This document shows, in pieces, positions 62,232 through 64,000 of a stretch of DNA of 64,000 nt. The notes beneath the pieces are model-generated. The model saw only the letters and a list, made by a program, of their open reading frames with translations, was not told the origin of the DNA and did not search any database. The translations under genes and the position numbers were made by a program. The stretch lies in contig NZ_CP107772.1 of NCBI RefSeq assembly GCF_036345155.1, forward strand, positions 6,572,001 to 6,636,000, given 5' to 3'. This DNA is from Streptomyces sp. NBC_00582 (lineage in GTDB: Bacteria; Actinomycetota; Actinomycetes; Streptomycetales; Streptomycetaceae). Each line of letters begins with the position of its first letter. Position 1 is the stretch's first letter.

Positions 62232-62702
62232 ATGCGCCGTACGACCCGCACCACCGCCCTCGCCCTCACGGTGCTCATCCTCGCCTTCGCCGGATGCGGC
62301 ACCGACAGCGACGGCGCCGCGGCGCCCCCGCGTTCCTCGGCGCCCCCGCCCAGCTCGCCGGCCGCCACCGACGAGGACTGCGCGGCCCCGCCCGCCGAGC
62401 TCACCACCGCCGACGACGGCCGCACCTTCTGCGTGACCGTCGGCGGACAGCTCCGGCTGAACCTCGACGGCACGAAGGAACGCCCCTGGTCGGCCGTCGC
62501 CGTCAAGGGCGACGACGTGCTGAAGGCCACCAACGCGGGCATCGTCGTCCTGCCCGGCGACGCCCTCGCCGCCTACGACGCGGCCGCGGCCGGCACGGCC
62601 CGCCTCAGCGCCACCCGCCCCCTGTGCGCCACGCCCTCCGGACCGAGCCAGGTCTCCTGCAAGGGCATCCAGGAATGGACCGTCACCGTCCGGGTGAGGT
62701 GA
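62232..62702 (+). CDS. Small secreted lipoprotein
   Basis: 156 residues from the ATG at 62232 after AGGAGG. A lipobox LAFAGC ends the signal, with the modified Cys near residue 22. A Ser/Pro linker precedes a beta-rich globular part (TFCVTVGGQLRLNLDGTKER, SCKGIQEWTVTVRV). It has four Cys after the lipid site, so it may hold two disulfides. The function is unknown. Confidence 0.75.
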   Translation: MRRTTRTTALALTVLILAFAGCGTDSDGAAAPPRSSAPPPSSPAATDEDCAAPPAELTTADDGRTFCVTVGGQLRLNLDGTKERPWSAVAVKGDDVLKATNAGIVVLPGDALAAYDAAAAGTARLSATRPLCATPSGPSQVSCKGIQEWTVTVRVR

Positions 62703-62951
62703 CCGCCGGCCACCCCGACGTGTCCGGGGGACGACGTTACCGGCGCGCGCACGACATTGCGCGCCCTCGGTCGCGCCCCGCACACCCCTGGTCCAGCCGA
62801 ACCGGTGACAGCACAGGTGAGTTCGCCCACAACAGCCCCTGGTGGAGGAGCGACCCGAGGTTTCGCGCCTTACGCTCGACAAACCGCACGACCCCCGTCG
62901 CCCCGTATCCCTCGAATCTCTTCATATCCCGCCAGCGGAGGTTTCTGCTTT

Positions 62952-63704
62952 ATGAAGCTCACCGTCGTCGGCTGCTCGGGGTCGTTCCCGTCCGCGGAAT
63001 CGGCCTGCTCGAGCTACCTCGTCGAGGCCGACGGCTACAGGCTGCTTCTCGACATGGGCAACGGCGCCCTCGGCGAGCTGCAGCGCCACTGCGGTCTCTA
63101 CGACCTCGACGCGATCTTCCTGAGCCATCTGCACGCCGACCACTGCATCGACATGTGCGCCTATTTCGTCGCGCGCTACTACCGCCACGACGGCGGGCGC
63201 TGCGACCCCATCCCGGTCTACGGCCCCGAAGGCACCGAACACCGCCTGACCACGGCCTACGCCGACACCCCCTCCGCCTCCTCGATGAGCGAGGTCTTCG
63301 ACTTCCACACGGTCAAACCGTCCACCTTCGACATCGGCCCGTTCACCGTGCACACCGAACGCGTGGCCCACCCCGTCGAGGCGTACGGCATCCGTGTCGA
63401 ACACGGCGGGAAGTCCCTGACGTACTCCGGCGACACGGGCGCGACCCCGGTCCTGGTGGACCTCGCCCGCGACACCGACCTCTTCCTGTGCGAGGCCGCC
63501 TTCACGCACGGCAAGGAGAACATCCCCGACCTCCACCTCAACGGCCGTGAGGCCGGCGAGATCGCGGCCCGGGCCGGCGCGCGGAAGCTCGTGCTGACCC
63601 ACATTCCGCCGTGGACCGACCCCCGGGTCAACCTCGCCGACGCCCGCGCGGTCTACGACGGCCCGGTGGACCTGGCGGCGCCGAGGGTGTCGTACGAGAT
63701 CTAG
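62952..63704 (+). CDS. Metallo-beta-lactamase-fold hydrolase
   Basis: 250 residues. The MBL metal motif is HLHADHCIDM, with the later AHPVEAYG, YSGDTG (Asp bridging the metals) and the final LTHIPPWTD His. The size and motif spacing resemble RNase Z/ElaC and PhnP-type phosphodiesterases, although the ElaC substrate arm is absent. Many Streptomyces carry this gene near murI or in similar positions; its substrate is not established. The region before it (62703-62951) shows nothing clear. Confidence 0.85.
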   Translation: MKLTVVGCSGSFPSAESACSSYLVEADGYRLLLDMGNGALGELQRHCGLYDLDAIFLSHLHADHCIDMCAYFVARYYRHDGGRCDPIPVYGPEGTEHRLTTAYADTPSASSMSEVFDFHTVKPSTFDIGPFTVHTERVAHPVEAYGIRVEHGGKSLTYSGDTGATPVLVDLARDTDLFLCEAAFTHGKENIPDLHLNGREAGEIAARAGARKLVLTHIPPWTDPRVNLADARAVYDGPVDLAAPRVSYEI

Positions 63705-63754
63705 ACCGGTACCGGCACCGAGGCCGTACGAGGTTCAGGCGCACGGCATGCGCG

Positions 63755-63785
63755 AAGGCCCCGGAGCACACTGCTCCGGGGCCTT
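63755..63785. terminator. Bidirectional terminator
   Basis: A perfect 14-bp stem AAGGCCCCGGAGCA / TGCTCCGGGGCCTT with a 3-nt loop, between two convergent genes. Confidence 0.9.
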
Positions 63786-63802
63786 CCTCGTGCGCGGCGG
63801 GG

Positions 63803-64000
63803 CTATGCCTTCGTGATGTCCTCGATCTCCTCCTCGGGCTCGCGGCCCGGGGTGGGGAGGTTGAACTTGGTGATCGCGAAGCGGAACACGAAGTAGTAGA
63901 TCGCGCCGAAGACCAGACCGATCGGGATGATCAGCCACGGCTTGGTGGCCAGGTTCCAGTTCAGGGCGTAGTCGATGAAGCCCGCCGAGAAGGTGAAGCC
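63803..64000 (-). CDS. nagE2: PTS N-acetylglucosamine permease EIIC (3' part)
   Basis: The last 65 codons only. The sequence [20 protein letters not shown] is the final membrane helix of a PTS glucose/GlcNAc-type EIIC, followed by [18 protein letters not shown], the short acidic tail of Streptomyces NagE. With the neighbourhood matching S. coelicolor, the GlcNAc permease nagE2 is the best call, although nagE1 cannot be excluded from the fragment. It would import GlcNAc with phosphorylation and, with the hexosaminidase at 21 kb, serve chitin use under DasR control. Confidence 0.75.
   Translation of the reverse strand, partial: GFTFSAGFIDYALNWNLATKPWLIIPIGLVFGAIYYFVFRFAITKFNLPTPGREPEEEIEDITKA

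Overview
The window is a very GC-rich actinobacterial chromosome segment, almost certainly Streptomyces. Codon third positions are nearly all G or C, GTG and TTG starts are common, and several genes are genus markers: a SsgA-like septation protein, a SigU-type ECF sigma factor with its anti-sigma factor, NnaR next to NarK, and DUF3039 and DUF2017 proteins. From memory, gene order matches the core region of S. coelicolor between about SCO2964 and SCO2907, so this is conserved chromosome and not an island. There is no integrase, transposase, rRNA or CRISPR. One tRNA (Cys, GCA) is present.

Layout. 1-3.1 kb: the start of a sugar ABC-transporter binding lipoprotein with a paired palindromic operator, then an MFS pump divergent from a LysR regulator. 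3.2-8 kb: an envelope-polysaccharide group (single-pass membrane protein, deacetylase/glycosyltransferase fusion, acyltransferase). 8-10.8 kb: nitrate transporter narK and regulator nnaR. 10.9-13.2 kb: a CGNR regulator, then sigU-rsuA. 13.3-20.8 kb: housekeeping genes (HelD-like helicase, a structured small RNA, NAD malic enzyme, HU protein hupA, murA, YqgE, DUF3039). 21.2-28.3 kb: a GH20 hexosaminidase, then a tightly coupled molybdenum-hydroxylase operon (FAD, Fe-S, Mo subunits and a tiny membrane protein). 28.6-32.7 kb: a double-SUKH protein, a secreted nuclease/phosphatase and tRNA-Cys. 32.9-39.5 kb: an MFS pump, a repeat array, an RHH/Doc toxin-antitoxin pair, an SF2 helicase, an IclR regulator and a small Lon-like protease. 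39.3-45.7 kb: an ArsR-type operon with an elaborate operator, Lrp and hpd divergent, a TagC-like propeller, a TPR protein and a glycolate-oxidase-like flavoprotein. 45.7-52.6 kb: ssgG, two RDD membrane proteins and a secreted M6 metalloprotease. 52.9-56 kb: nicotinamide salvage (pncA, pncB) next to clpS-DUF2017. 56.3-59.9 kb: an amino-acid permease, then mec-cysO-cysM, the sulfur-carrier-protein route to cysteine, with a cysteine leader peptide in front of cysO. 60-64 kb: a secreted sedolisin, a lipoprotein, a metallo-beta-lactamase-fold hydrolase and the end of a PTS GlcNAc permease.

The most unusual items are as follows. The Fe-S subunit carries a long His-rich extension, and its Mo-subunit partner appears to lack the catalytic glutamate. 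The CysO C terminus is masked by two residues next to its processing protease. A nested dyad lies at the ArsR operon. A free-standing structured RNA lies upstream of malic enzyme. Several genes have a -10-like hexamer about 7 nt before the start codon, which suggests leaderless mRNAs. Function calls rest on recognised motifs and remembered synteny; no searches were run.
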